Shown: positions 54,450 through 64,000 of the stretch, in pieces | Numbering within the stretch: position 1 is the stretch's first letter | Layout of the letters: the number at the start of each line of letters is the position of its first letter | Assembly (NCBI GenBank): GCA_038380435.1 | Contig: JAWZYU010000011.1 | Location: forward strand, 83,056,501 to 83,120,500 | DNA from: Ryuthela nishihirai | Lineage: Eukaryota > Arthropoda > Arachnida > Araneae > Heptathelidae | Length of the DNA: 64,000 nucleotides | Direction of reading: 5' to 3' | Position numbers and translations under genes: made by a program | Notes under the pieces: generated by a model | What the model saw: only the letters and a program-made list of their open reading frames with translations | Databases searched by the model: none | What the model was told of the DNA's origin: nothing

Positions 54450-57110
54450 ATGCAGGAACATCAAAATGACAATCAAAAAGATAATTCCAAACACTGCACT
54501 AACACAGACAATAATACAAAATAAATTAGCAATAGATAAAATAAAATACAAGCCCATTGCTGCACCAAACTCAAAATTTCAACTACTATATGCAGAAAAA
54601 AATTCTCATTCACAAAAATCGTAACAGTATCTGTAATACAGATATCCCACCTTTGCCTGCCACATGGAATCTACTAACTTAGTATGTGGAAGGCATACAC
54701 TCAAATACATCATGTCATATGATGCATGACTCACTTGGCGAGACAGGTATAAAAGGCAGGTGATCATTACATTACAATCTCAGCTTGAAAATGCCAATAT
54801 AGTGAGAACTTGGCGAAACGCATTGCTTTTAAAGGTAGAAGGGAGCCTAGCACTTTTAACTGTTTAAAGTTTGAATGATCTTTTAAAGTTTAAATGTTAT
54901 TTTAAAGTTTCATTTTCAATTTTAAGGCAATTCACATAAGTTTGAAGGTGTGCACATCTCAGACAGTATGTACCAGATTTTGCATATGGAAGCAGCAATA
55001 TTAGTGACAGAAAAAAATAATCTATCTCTGCTACTATACAGAGGATCTTAATATCCACTGAGTTAGTGTATAACATTGTTTAAAATCATAGCATTTAAAC
55101 ATCATGCTTAATAAATCCAAAATGGACTGGAATGCCAGGATTGAAAGGAGATGTCCTGCAATATAGAACATTCAAAGCTATGCTGACTTTAACACCCAGC
55201 ACAGTTCTTCTCCATTGGCCGTTGTACCAGCCGAGAATGGACTATGGGAAAATAATTACAATGTCTACATCTACTAATTAAAGGTTAACATCGCCTTGAA
55301 TACTGGATGGTTGTTAACATCAATTTGTGCAAATCCAATAAAGACTGGTAAACCAGGAAAAAATGAAAAGGAATCCTTCATAAAACATCTTATAGCTGAC
55401 TGAATAACCAGTTATTATGACTACAATCTTCAGCAATCAATTCTTCCAAGCCTGTTGTACCAGCTAACATCGTACTCTGGTAACTTATAATTAGTCACTT
55501 CTCTATATCTTCTTTATACTATTGTAAAGAGAAATACTTAGAGCTAAGGATAATATTTATACTGTATAATAGCAAGTAATGGAAAGCTAATTCTATAGCC
55601 AAAGGGCATAATAATTAGGCTTAAGTACCAAAACTTGCTATGCACACCTCATCCTTATGGTGAAGTTTTAAAGTGCACAGATATAATACAGCTTTAATCG
55701 TGATTAAATTTAATACTTTATTGTAGCTGTGAATTATTACTTAAAAGGTTATATATTGTTGGCAGAGTCAATGAGGCTGTTTAATTGCTCAATGCTGCCA
55801 TTCCAAATTAAAAATATGTCGTTGACATAGTGACATCAGAAGAAGGGTAAAATTGCTTCTGAATTGAATAATTTTGGTGTCACTATGTTGATGATATATT
55901 TTTAATTTGGAATGGCAGCAATGAGCAATTTAAACAGCCTCGTTGACTCTGCCAACAATATATATATCCTACGATACGTTTTACGAAGGTAGAGGAAAAT
56001 AGCAGTGCCATCCCCTATTTAGATGTTTTTATCCAAAAAGATGGCACAGGAGCCTTGACGATGTCAGTATACCGAAAGCCTACCTACATGTTCTCTCTGT
56101 CATTCGCGCGGACTCATGCACCCCATGGGCGTACAAAATTTCCGCCTTTCATTCTCTCACACATAGGGCCTTTGCCGTGTCTTCAAATGAGCAGCTGCTT
56201 GAAGAAGAAATTCAAAACAATCATTCCATTGCTGCTTCCCATGGCTACAACTTAGCAACAATAGACAAATTAATCAGTAAAAATAGAAACAAAAACTGAA
56301 GAGATTCGGCTCTTCTCCCAATCACCGACCCCAAACGTACAACCTTTGCTGACCTATTTCTTATGTTCCTGTCCTATGTGAATCAGTCCACAAATTACTC
56401 AGAGCCCAAAATATCAAAAAAATTTTCAGCCCAGCTCCAAATCTGAAGAAATTAATCAAAAAGGACAGAGACAAATTTAGCCTACTTCAAAAAACGTGCA
56501 TATACCGCTTTCCCCTACATTTGCCGGATAATTCTTTGTTTACTACATCGGCAAAACCATATGCTCTTTACAAGAGAGGTTTGCAGACCACCAAACTGAT
56601 GTAAGCCAAAAGAAGCTAACGACGGCCACCGCCGAGCTAGCAGTACAACACACAGCAATAATAAACTGGGAGCACGCCACACTGCTTGCATGTGTGTCCA
56701 CTTTCTATGGAACCACAGTCCATAAGGCTTTTGAAATAATGACCTCGTCATTATTTCTGGAATCGCCCTTCACGACATGTGGAAAGGAGCTCGTTGTCTA
56801 AACAGACCTAACGTCACCACATAGTGTCACTTCACTGAAGACGGAGCTCTGTCATTGCTCTGAAAAGCTTCTGAGTCTCCTAAAAACTTCTCCTAAAAAC
56901 TTTCAACATGCAAATAGTTCGAAGGATAAACTTTGAAATTTTATTGCTCAATGACAGAGAATTTTAAGTTATTTTTAATTGTCATCTATGATTAAATCAT
57001 TAAAACACTAAATAGCATGAAGAGACATTATTTTCATCTTACTCAGTGCAATATAAAAAGAAATGGTTGCCATCCTAGATCATGTTTGGCAACAATGGTC
57101 TTAAAATTAG
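54450..57110. repeat. right arm of the large inverted duplication
   Basis: Reverse complement of 49470-52372. It begins at gcgaatgcaggaacatcaaa, in the middle of the PLE2 GIY-YIG region, so the PLE2 3' end occurs here on the plus strand (54450-54625) without its body. It extends to about 57110 (gatctaggatggcaaccatt in reverse). The spacer between the arms is about 2.1 kb (52373-54449). Confidence 0.8.
55880..56860 (+). pseudogene. Penelope-like element PLE1, 5'-truncated (right arm)
   Basis: Plus-strand copy of the left-arm element. The YVDDIFLIWNGS box is at about 55883, then TIRFTKVEENSSAIPYLD, an open block from 56055 (MSVYRKPTYMFSLSFARTHA), ISKKFSAQLQ-type linker sequence, and the GIY-YIG nuclease VYYIGKTICSLQERFADHQ at about 56538-56594. 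An in-frame stop precedes the YYIG motif. The short reversed piece 55745-55845 lies in front, as in the left arm. Confidence 0.75.
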
Positions 57111-57125
57111 TGGAAAGAAGATGAG

Positions 57126-57200
57126 CTGTCATTAGTTCAATGGTAGAATACTCTGGCATGTTTCTGGAGAGTTGTGGGTTCAAGACCTGTATGTTGCCGA
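57126..57200 (+). mobile_element. tRNA-like sequence
   Basis: The stretch has an A box ttagttcaatggtagaa and a B box gggttcaagacc at normal tRNA spacing (about 33 bp apart). The ends do not form a clear acceptor stem, and similar sequence around 49590-49725 in the other arm lacks the boxes. I read it as a tRNA-derived repeat rather than a functional tRNA gene. Confidence 0.35.
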
Positions 57201-57284
57201 AATTTTTTCCACAGAGTATTTATTGGTACATTGACATTAAAAAGTCAACAGGTGGCACTGTGATTGCCATCTATGTTTGTAGGA

Positions 57285-57995
57285 GTAAAATCCTTTCCAA
57301 CTGAATATGCTGCAAACTGAAAAGCACATATGAAAGTGAACTTTTCTTGAAATAGATTGAAAGTTGGACTGTAAAATGGTGGAAGTTGCGAGAAAATGCT
57401 TATTGGCCATGAAATTAGAATAAATGTTCTGCAAGCCACATGAACTGCTGATATAGCATGGAAAATGGTTATCACACAAACCAAATAAAATTGTTTTAAA
57501 AAGGCTGGATTTCCTGTTCAGGAGGAAAAGGACACTCACAAAATCAGCTGTATGAAACTTTCAATTCTGCCAAAAAAATTTATCACAGAATGGAATGATA
57601 ACTCTGAAAAATTTCAAATATGAATTAGTATTTTGGCCGTCCCGTGGCCGAGTGGTTAGTATGCTTGGCTACTGATCTAAGGGACCTGGATTCGAGCCCC
57701 AGGTAAGGTATGGATGTTTGTATTGTTTTTCTGCTGAGGTCCTGCCATCCTCACAGACCTTCTACTATGGCATATAAACTGACAGGCTCCTGTCAGACCT
57801 CTGTGGCAAGCAGCTGCTTGAGGGGGTATTTATTTTTTATTTATTTTAGAATATGTTGGTATTAATGAAGAAGTAGCAGTTTGCAGAGAAATGACCAATG
57901 TTGAAAAAATTGCATTGAGGCATGAAGCCTCTGATGAAGATGTTGATGATGGAAAGGAACAGGAAATATCACTTGTTGCAATCAAAACCTTTTGA
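57285..57995 (+). pseudogene. pogo/Tigger-like transposase remnant split by a SINE
   Basis: The first part contains NCFKKAGFPVQEEKDTH and KFITEWNDNSEKFQI. The second, after the SINE, contains EYVGINEEVAVCREMTN and DEDVDDGKEQEISLVAIKTF. The NCFKKAGF motif followed by an acidic VxEDVAVC-type segment is characteristic of the C-terminal part of pogo/Tigger (CENP-B-like) transposases. Upstream blocks (MLIGHEIRINVLQA) are frameshifted. The catalytic DDE triad is not visible. Confidence 0.65.
57632..57835 (+). mobile_element. SINE family B, full length
   Basis: This is the best complete copy: ggccgtcccgtggccgagtg, A-box region gttagtatgcttggctactg, B box ggattcgagcccc, the body, and the tail gacctctgtggcaagcagct followed by gcttgaggggg and tatttattttttattt. 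It interrupts the Tigger-like remnant. No convincing target duplication was found. Confidence 0.85.
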
Positions 57996-58584
57996 CAGGT
58001 AGTGGTGACTATTAGGAATTTTCCTCAAAGCTTTGCCTAATCTTGATAGTCAAACCAGCAACTGTGATTGCCCATATCCAAGCTGTAATTGAACAAGATA
58101 GTGCAATAAGAAGGCAACAAATTGTATTAACTGATTCTTAAGTATGAAACTTAGTAAATATGTAAGGAACTTAAATGGAACATGTGAGTAAACTTTAAAC
58201 TTATTGTGACTAGTTTTTAAACTGCTTATGTGTATTTTTTGGAACAGATTCAGTAACTCAAAGATTTTTCATTTCCCTTCAACTCTGAATTAATAAGAGT
58301 TCACTGTATTAGAGTATACAGAAATTGCTATGTGAGTCGCTAACATCTGGGTTTCAATGATATTTATTGGGATGCAAGTAATGGTTTAGGCCAGAGATGG
58401 CAAACCTATGGCATGTCTGGCAAAGGTGGAATGCAAGATGATTTTTGCTTGCACACAAATAAGAGGTGAAAAGAAATACATGTCTATGGCTAGTATAGAG
58501 ACTTAAAAACCATGGTCCTATTAAATCAATAACCTAGTTTCTTTAACAATCCTACTGAAAATTTCTTTCACACATACATAGAAT
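57996..58584. other. AT-rich sequence with a single hAT-like end
   Basis: At about 58392 the sequence cagagatggcaaacctatgg resembles a hAT terminal repeat, but no matching end was found. The rest has nothing recognisable. Confidence 0.4.
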
Positions 58585-58932
58585 GTGAGGTTGTTGCATA
58601 AAGATTATTCTCTTGATGTCTTCACATAGGAATTCCAGTGTTATAACCTAGATATTCTGGGTTTGCAATAGACCAAATGGGCAGAAAAAAGGTCAGATAA
58701 TTAATAATTTTAAATTTCTCTTTTCATGGGGGGTGGATGGTAAATATCTCCAAGACATAGGTTTATTTAATTCAATTGCAACACAGGATAGGGAAAAATC
58801 CTAGAAGTTACTCCAAGCTTTTACAAGCCTTCTCATACAAAAAGGGCATGCCTACTAAGATAAAATCATTACTGATCATTGCTTCAGAGCTAACACATCT
58901 ACACAGCACACATACCAGTAATGCTCTTCTAG
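58585..58932 (+). mobile_element. RTE LINE fragment (endonuclease region)
   Basis: It matches 25470-25690: aatgtgaggttgttgcataa, tcttgatgtcttcacatagg, tagatattctgggtttgcaa and ctcttttcatgg. After an unrelated insertion it ends with cagtaatgctcttctag. It abuts the piggyBac-like terminus at 58933 directly. Confidence 0.6.
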
Positions 58933-59790
58933 CCCTTCCAGTGTCCAGCCTGAAAAACTGGTTTACATCCAGAGGCCAAGCTATTTTCTCCCTCATCATC
59001 ATCATCCTCAAGCAGCCATGGGCTATGGAGGTCCAACCAGACCGTGCAATTTAGTTCTCCAAGCAAGTCTATCCTGAGCTACATCTACTGCATCTGGCCA
59101 CTGCAGACATGGGGCAAAGACCCGTTCCCCCCACCACTAAAGGCTGAAGCCATCTACACTGGAAGACTTCCTCCAATGTAAAATTTGACGATGCCAATAG
59201 AAGCAAAGAGTTCAGGTGCCTGCGATGACTTCTGCTCAGGATTATCCACCAGCTGATAAACATATCCTGTGAATCTATTCACTTGGGGCTGTCAACCCAC
59301 AAACAAACAGAAAACACAGCGGAAGATTTTCCCTCCACAGAAGCCCACCAGTGCAGCTAAATCAGGATCCATAATCAAGCTCAGAGCCACATGTCTGTCC
59401 AGTCCAGTTGGTTTATATGGTCAGCACCAGGACCCTGTGTGGTTGACCACTCCTCAGCAGGGTAGAAAAAAAAAGAAAAGTAGCCATAGTTGTCCAGATC
59501 AGTAGGCCACACTAATCTGGCAACCCTCCCCTTCCGTTCACTTCCACAAGAGAGTATCTCTTTTGAAAGGTACTAACGGTCTGCACCACGAGAAGGCGGG
59601 GTCGGACATTAGGTGCTAGGCCTGGCCGGTTCTATGCATCATCACAGGGGATTAGGCTGAGCCAAAAACAAAAAATATTAGAAATTTTTTTCCAATATTT
59701 TTTGCATGCTATATATTTATGGCATGCTATATGCCAAATTAATCAGCATTTCTTTCTGGATTTTCTAAAAATAAAGAACTGTGAGATCGT
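58933..59790 (-). mobile_element. piggyBac-like terminus with an RTE inserted close to its end
   Basis: Bases 58933-58993 are the family terminus (cccttccagtgtccagcctg to gctattttctccct). The family continues at 59656 (ggctgagccaaaaacaaaaa, tatgccaaattaatcagcat), as in the copy at 23998-24170. Between them lies the minus-strand RTE fragment. No TTAA precedes the terminus, so the flank has been rearranged. Confidence 0.65.
58994..59655 (-). mobile_element. RTE LINE copy lacking endonuclease and reverse transcriptase
   Basis: The reversed tail (catcatcatcatcctcaagc) leads into the last roughly 100 bases of the RTE. At about 59106 it jumps straight to the 5' part (gacatggggcaaagacccgt). It then continues through the leader to the very 5' end (reversed ggcctagcacctaatgtccg, 59600-59650). 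Both element ends are present and the middle is missing, so it is an internally deleted copy of about 660 bp. Confidence 0.75.
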
Positions 59791-60850
59791 CCATACATTT
59801 ACTTTCACTTTTCCATAACCAAGTTCACTTTATTTACATTATATTTATCATTTTGGGGATTATGTTTAGTCGGCCATTATTTTTCTTCATCCAGATCCTC
59901 TAAAGGAGTTGTGCATGTGCAACTCCGTTTTTTGATTGACAACCACTAATGTGTGCATAGAGACAGGTCAGTAGACATAGAGCTTTTAGTTGCTCAGACT
60001 TTTGTATTCATCAGTTTATATCGCGAGTCTTGAATTTTTGGAAAATAAACTTTGTTATATGAAATATTTTGACATTGCTATTTTTAAATAATGAATAAAT
60101 AATGAAATAAACTCGACGTATTTGGTATGTACTAATAAATTATCACTTTGAAGTCGATTCAAATCTTTAGAAGAAAAATTGTCTTGAGCTGGGTGGGATA
60201 CGAACCCATGACCTCCTGATAACATGCCAGGTGCTCTGGACCACTGAGCTACTGGCCGGCAATCAAAATCTCCTCTAATTGATATGAACCTTTTCAACCT
60301 ACATTACATCATATGTAGGGAGTGTTCCAGCAATTTCGCCACAAGCAGCAGACAATGCCATATAGATTGTCACAACACTCCCTACATACGATGTAATGTA
60401 GGTTGAAAAGGTTCATATCATCAATTAGAGGAGATCTTGATCAGCAGCCAGTAGCTCAGTGGTCCAGAGCACCTGACATGTTATCAGGAGGTCATGGGTT
60501 CATTATCCCACCCAGCTCAAGACAATTTTTCCTCTAAAAATTTGAATCGACTTCAAAATGGTAATTTATTAGTAGATTGCTATTTTTTTCTCTTGAGCAA
60601 CAATAATTGATTTTTATTAAGATTTAACTTTAATCATTTGACAATCTTTTGATTTCTTACTCAATAAGTAACACCCATATACTTAACAAACCCTCATTTA
60701 ACTTTATTGGGCAAGATTAATTGCCTGGCACCTGATACTATCTGGAAGTCTAGTTTAATTTGGATCAGTCAAAAGATCCAAAGAGAAGTTTAATATACTT
60801 TTGGAGCATTACAGAGGCAAATAAAGGAAGTGGCCCACCAAACACAGGGG
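59791..60850 (+). repeat. Penelope-linked repeat, second copy
   Basis: It parallels 19340-19920: caagttcactttatttacat, caactccgttttttgattga, aataaactttgttatatg, then after the SINE C pair gggcaagattaattgcctgg. The SINE C pair at 60127-60577 interrupts it. No coding sequence is visible. Confidence 0.4.
60127..60577. mobile_element. head-to-head pair of SINE family C (palindrome)
   Basis: The minus-strand unit at 60127-60336 and the plus-strand unit at 60364-60577 are inverted copies. Each has the tRNA-like module (gtagctcagtggtccagagc; gaggtcatgggttc) and each ends near ctacattacatcatatgtag or ctccctacatacgatgtaat. The centre holds about 27 unpaired bases. Confidence 0.7.
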
Positions 60851-61149
60851 TTGTATATATATATAAATTGTATATTATTTAACATGATTGTCAAAGTAAC
60901 AAACTTTTAATCTCATTAGTTACATATACTAATCATAGATTTAATGGCAGCTTAACCCAAAAACTTTTGTTGAGCAAGAAGCTTAACTTTTGTATTAGTT
61001 GAAGGTACTGAAGTTTCAGCACAGTTATTGCTGATGGTTAAAATCTTTATTGTATGTATGCAAAGATTAGAAGTGTAAGCACACACACACATGATAGATA
61101 AACTTTTTGATAAGCAAGTTTATTGCAAGCTTAGTATTGTATTGTTGTA
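60851..61149. other. AT-rich flank, possible LTR not resolved
   Basis: This precedes the Gypsy internal region, so an LTR would be expected here. No TG...CA pair or primer binding site could be recognised without the other end. It contains a short (CA)n run at about 61079-61091. Confidence 0.4.
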
Positions 61150-61259
61150 TAGCAGTACCTTTGGGCACTGCTCATGATAAAAAAAGTTTCAAAATTTCAT
61201 TAATTCAAAATTTTGGCAGATCGCTAAACATATCTGCTAGTAATATGGCAGATTCTGTC

Positions 61260-62300
61260 AATGACAGAAAAAGTAAAAGATAGGTTGCAGAATGTGATGA
61301 AAGAAGCAGAAGTGTTAATGAATCTGCTTAAAGAGCCTCGGGAGAAAAGGGGAATGACAACAACCCCTAAAATTTCTGACAATGTTATGTCAGCTCATGA
61401 ACTTTGAACACCCAACTTCCAATTTTTTGTTCCGTCAGAAGCAAGTTATAGAACAGAACATTATCAATTGCCTCAACGATGAGTTGCCAATCCATTTATT
61501 ACTGTAGTCCTTATGTTAATTGGCCTTTACCTGAGATAAAGTTTGATGGTTCGAAATGTCCGTCATCGTGGACATTTGTCAAGTCCATTGAAGAGCATTT
61601 CCATTTACATGAAGTGCCCAGCAACCAAAAGGTGGTTTCCACAGTATCTTGTTTAATTGGATGTGCTAAGCAAATAAGTCATCATGGAATAGAAATGTGG
61701 GAAGACTTAAAAAATGAACTTTTTGAAATTTATCCTCCTTACAACGACTTTACACATATAGCAACAGAACTTTTTCACAAAGACAAAAAGAAGATGATAT
61801 CGAAACATTCATCTGGGGTACAGTGGAGTTATACCAGCTGTACAATGCCAATGCTGTCGAAATTGACATAATAAACTGTATTATGTCCCAGTTAGTTTTG
61901 CCCATAGTTAGGTTTGATAACTTCATTTTCAAATTCAGTCAAATTTGCTTGGCAATACAGCACAAGAGAATCTGTAAAAACAGTATTAAATCAACAATGG
62001 ATACAATCCTTGTCAAAGCAGTGATATTGGGTTGAGTCTTGCAAAACGACTCCCACACAACTGGAAGTTACACGATCACGGCAATTTGTGCTGAACGTAC
62101 CTACAACAATGCAGAACGAACGAAGCAGAGATTATGTAACACGTCAAGCTTCAAATGCTGAAACTACACAAAAAACATTTCCTATGAATAATAAGAGAAA
62201 CTTTCAGATGTAATTTTTGTGGCTGACTTGGACACACCTAGCAATATTGCTACAGAAAAAAAATGACAATTCAGGAAACTTCCATTACGATCTTTGAAGT
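61260..62300 (+). pseudogene. Gypsy gag remnant
   Basis: The reading begins near MADSVNDRKSKR with early stops. An open block at 61479-61871 encodes the capsid-like part (WPLPEIKFDGSKCPSSWTFV, HGIEMWEDLKNELFEIYPPY). A CCHC zinc knuckle is recognisable at about 62208-62250 (C-x2-C-x4-H-x4-C). In-frame stops fall after the second cysteine and after the histidine. Gag binds the element RNA and forms the particle in functional relatives. Confidence 0.6.
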
Positions 62301-62789
62301 GAGAGGCCAAAGTTCCTCAAGAAAAGCCCTCTCACGAGTTGTCTTGCCACTTGTTGGCACAAATAATGTTCTAGAATTTCCTTTTGTGAAGCTTTATCAT
62401 GAAAAAACTGATTTCATGCCTATATAAGAAAGTATGGGATAAAGTTCAGAGAAGTTGCAACCTGAAATTGCAGCCGTGGTCCTGTGGATTTTGAACTTAG
62501 CTTGTGGTTCCAAGCAGTGTTTTCTGCAAGAAACTGTTGAATTATCTATCATTTTAAACAATGTGGAGATAAGACTTGAATTTGTTGCAATAAATGAGTT
62601 ATTATGACTCCTTGATAGGAATGGATGAAATACAAAAACACTTGATAGAACTCGATTTTGTTAATAATACTTTTTCACTAAAAGCAACAATGATAGAAAA
62701 ACTCGATGCTAACCAGATAAAATCGGATATTAGAAGCTCTGCTAAAAGCTAACTACGAACTTTTTAACAGCAAGCCTGGCAGATATAAA

Positions 62790-63480
62790 ATTTTGGAGCA
62801 TCATATTGACATGGGCAATAGTAAACCTGTTTAGAGTAAACCATACAATTATCATCCAAGTAAAGAAGAAATAATCTCTGAGCAAATTAAGGAAATGCTA
62901 AAGGATGGGATTATTGAACCTAGTTTTTGCCTTTGGGCTTCACCAGTCATCCTCGTCAAAAAGAAAACTGGAGATTTTGTGTGGACTATTGAAAATTAAA
63001 TACTGTCACACTCCCTGATAGATATACACTACATATTATTCAGAATCTACTGACACAACTGGCTGGCAAAAAGTTTATTAGCACACTAGATTTGTCTTCA
63101 GGATATTGGCAGGTGTCTGTACATTCACCAGATTAGCCCAAAACTGCTATCCTCACAAAAGACGGATTATATCAATTTTGTTGTTTACCATTTGGCTTAT
63201 TTGGAGGCCAAGTCATGTTTAAATGTCTTATGTCCATGGTCCTGGGTGATCTGAAAGGAAAAATTTGTAAAGTCTACTTAGATGACAGTTACTTTCTCTA
63301 CTGATTTTTCTGAGCATCTGTATGATTTAGATTTGGTTTTCTCAAGGTCAAGAGAAGCCAGGCTCACTATAAAATTATCTAAATGCACATTTCTCAGAAA
63401 TGTTCAATACGTCGGTTTTACAGTTAATGCAGATGGAGTAAGAACATTACCAAATGAGGTCGAGCACCAAAAGGGAAATG
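62790..63480 (+). pseudogene. Gypsy reverse transcriptase remnant
   Basis: Visible motifs are SKPYNYHPSKEEIISEQIKE, MLKDGIIEPSFCLWASPVIL, VKKKTGDF, then KFISTLDLSSGYWQVSV, KTAILTKDGLYQFCCLPFGL, and the catalytic box VYLDDS at about 63275-63292. The first catalytic aspartate is in the TLDLSSGYWQ block. A frameshift follows YLDD, then NVQYVGFTVNADGVRTLP. RNase H is absent: the frame jumps at about 63455-63470 to GNAHQLPDAMAHA, which corresponds to the end of an RNase H/tether region. Confidence 0.75.
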
Positions 63481-63539
63481 CACATCAGCTACCTGATGCA
63501 ATGGCCCATGCGGCAGCAGGTTACACCAGAGCTGGAGCA

Positions 63540-64000
63540 TAAGCCTTTTGCTCCCTCACTCACCATAATAGTTCCAATAGAGTATAAGGAACACTTAGTT
63601 AAAGAGCAACAAAAAAATTTAGAATACAGAAATGTATACCGTTATTTGAAAACTGATGAATTATCTCTAGATCCTAGTATAGCTTCAAGTATTGTTGGAA
63701 GAGCCAGACATTTTCAATTAATTAATGGCATTTTGCACTACTGCAGACAACCAAGTCAAACAGACAGTTATCGTCCATTTATACCCAATACTTAAGAGAG
63801 AACTCCAAGAAATGCATTATGTACCCTCAGCAGGACATCTAGGTTGGCCAGTTTTGAAAAAGGACGTAAAATCCTAAGTAGAAATTCAGAACCGTCCTTA
63901 TGGTCTTATGAAAAGCACCATTTCCAATGAACCAATGAAAATAGTAGGCATGGATTTAATGGGCCCCTATTCACCAACACAAGCAGGATCCCAATATATT
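63540..64000 (+). pseudogene. Gypsy integrase N-terminal part
   Basis: After the deletion comes an open block (EHLVKEQQKNLEYRNVYRYL, RHFQLINGILHYC). A frameshift leads to LKRELQEMHYVPSAGHLGWP, the two histidines of the integrase HHCC zinc-binding domain. It ends in PMKIVGMDLMGPYSPTQAGS at the window end, the start of the catalytic core with its first aspartate. Stops and shifts make it non-functional. Confidence 0.7.

Larger units (their letters stand above)
61150..64000 (+). mobile_element. Ty3/Gypsy retrotransposon, decayed, cut by the window end
   Basis: The order of parts is leader, gag, protease region, reverse transcriptase, a deletion where RNase H should be, integrase zinc-binding domain, and the beginning of the integrase core. 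This order (integrase after reverse transcriptase) defines the Ty3/Gypsy group. Two fragments of the same family lie at 255-592 and 4260-5262. The copy has many stops. The 3' LTR would lie beyond 64000. Confidence 0.8.

Noticed and set aside
57126..57200. Functional tRNA gene
   Set aside because: A and B boxes are present but acceptor and anticodon stems do not pair convincingly, so it is listed only as a tRNA-like sequence.

Overview
The window looks like repeat-rich, intron-containing nuclear DNA from an arthropod. It is AT-rich, has no operon-like gene packing, and carries Tc1/mariner, piggyBac-like, hAT-like, RTE, Penelope-like and Ty3/Gypsy elements plus several tRNA-derived SINE families. 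A chelicerate is plausible from this mix, but that is inference; the species cannot be named from sequence alone.

The only host gene I can support is pinin (PNN, a nuclear speckle and exon-junction-associated splicing factor), on the minus strand. Three exons with canonical splice sites and mutually consistent reading phases lie at 37253-37328, 16543-16698 and 9861-9999. Together they encode the conserved pinin core. The intron between the first two is about 20 kb and is mostly transposon sequence. A CpG-rich segment at about 39960-40260 lies upstream of the first visible exon and could be a promoter or 5' exon, but this is unproven.

Layout. 1-6 kb: a broken Gypsy copy interrupted by an RTE fragment and a piggyBac-like element. 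6-16 kb: SINEs, small MITEs, a decayed copy of an uncharacterised multicopy arthropod protein (7769-9392), a pinin exon, and RTE and piggyBac-like fragments. 16-24 kb: a pinin exon, Penelope GIY-YIG and SINE clusters, and a Tc1 element inside a piggyBac-like copy. 24-31.3 kb: a complete 7.3 kb nest, made of a piggyBac-like element with TTAA target duplications, a near full-length RTE inside it, a SINE inside the RTE, and a Tc1 element. 31.5-37 kb: a Tc1 element with intact ends, a DD41D mariner inside a Penelope remnant, and a pinin exon. 38-49 kb: SINE, purine-rich DNA, CpG-rich DNA, a fold-back repeat, further piggyBac-like copies and a second copy of the orphan protein. 49.5-57.1 kb: a large inverted duplication with arms of about 2.4-2.7 kb containing Penelope elements. 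57-61 kb: pogo/Tigger, hAT and RTE fragments and a palindromic SINE pair. 61.15-64 kb: a decayed Gypsy element running off the window.

Almost every mobile element ORF carries stops or frameshifts, so the window records past rather than current mobility. The most informative structures are the insertion series with readable target duplications and empty sites, the SINE family whose 3' tail matches the RTE tail, and a templated filler insertion that destroyed a Tc1 catalytic site.
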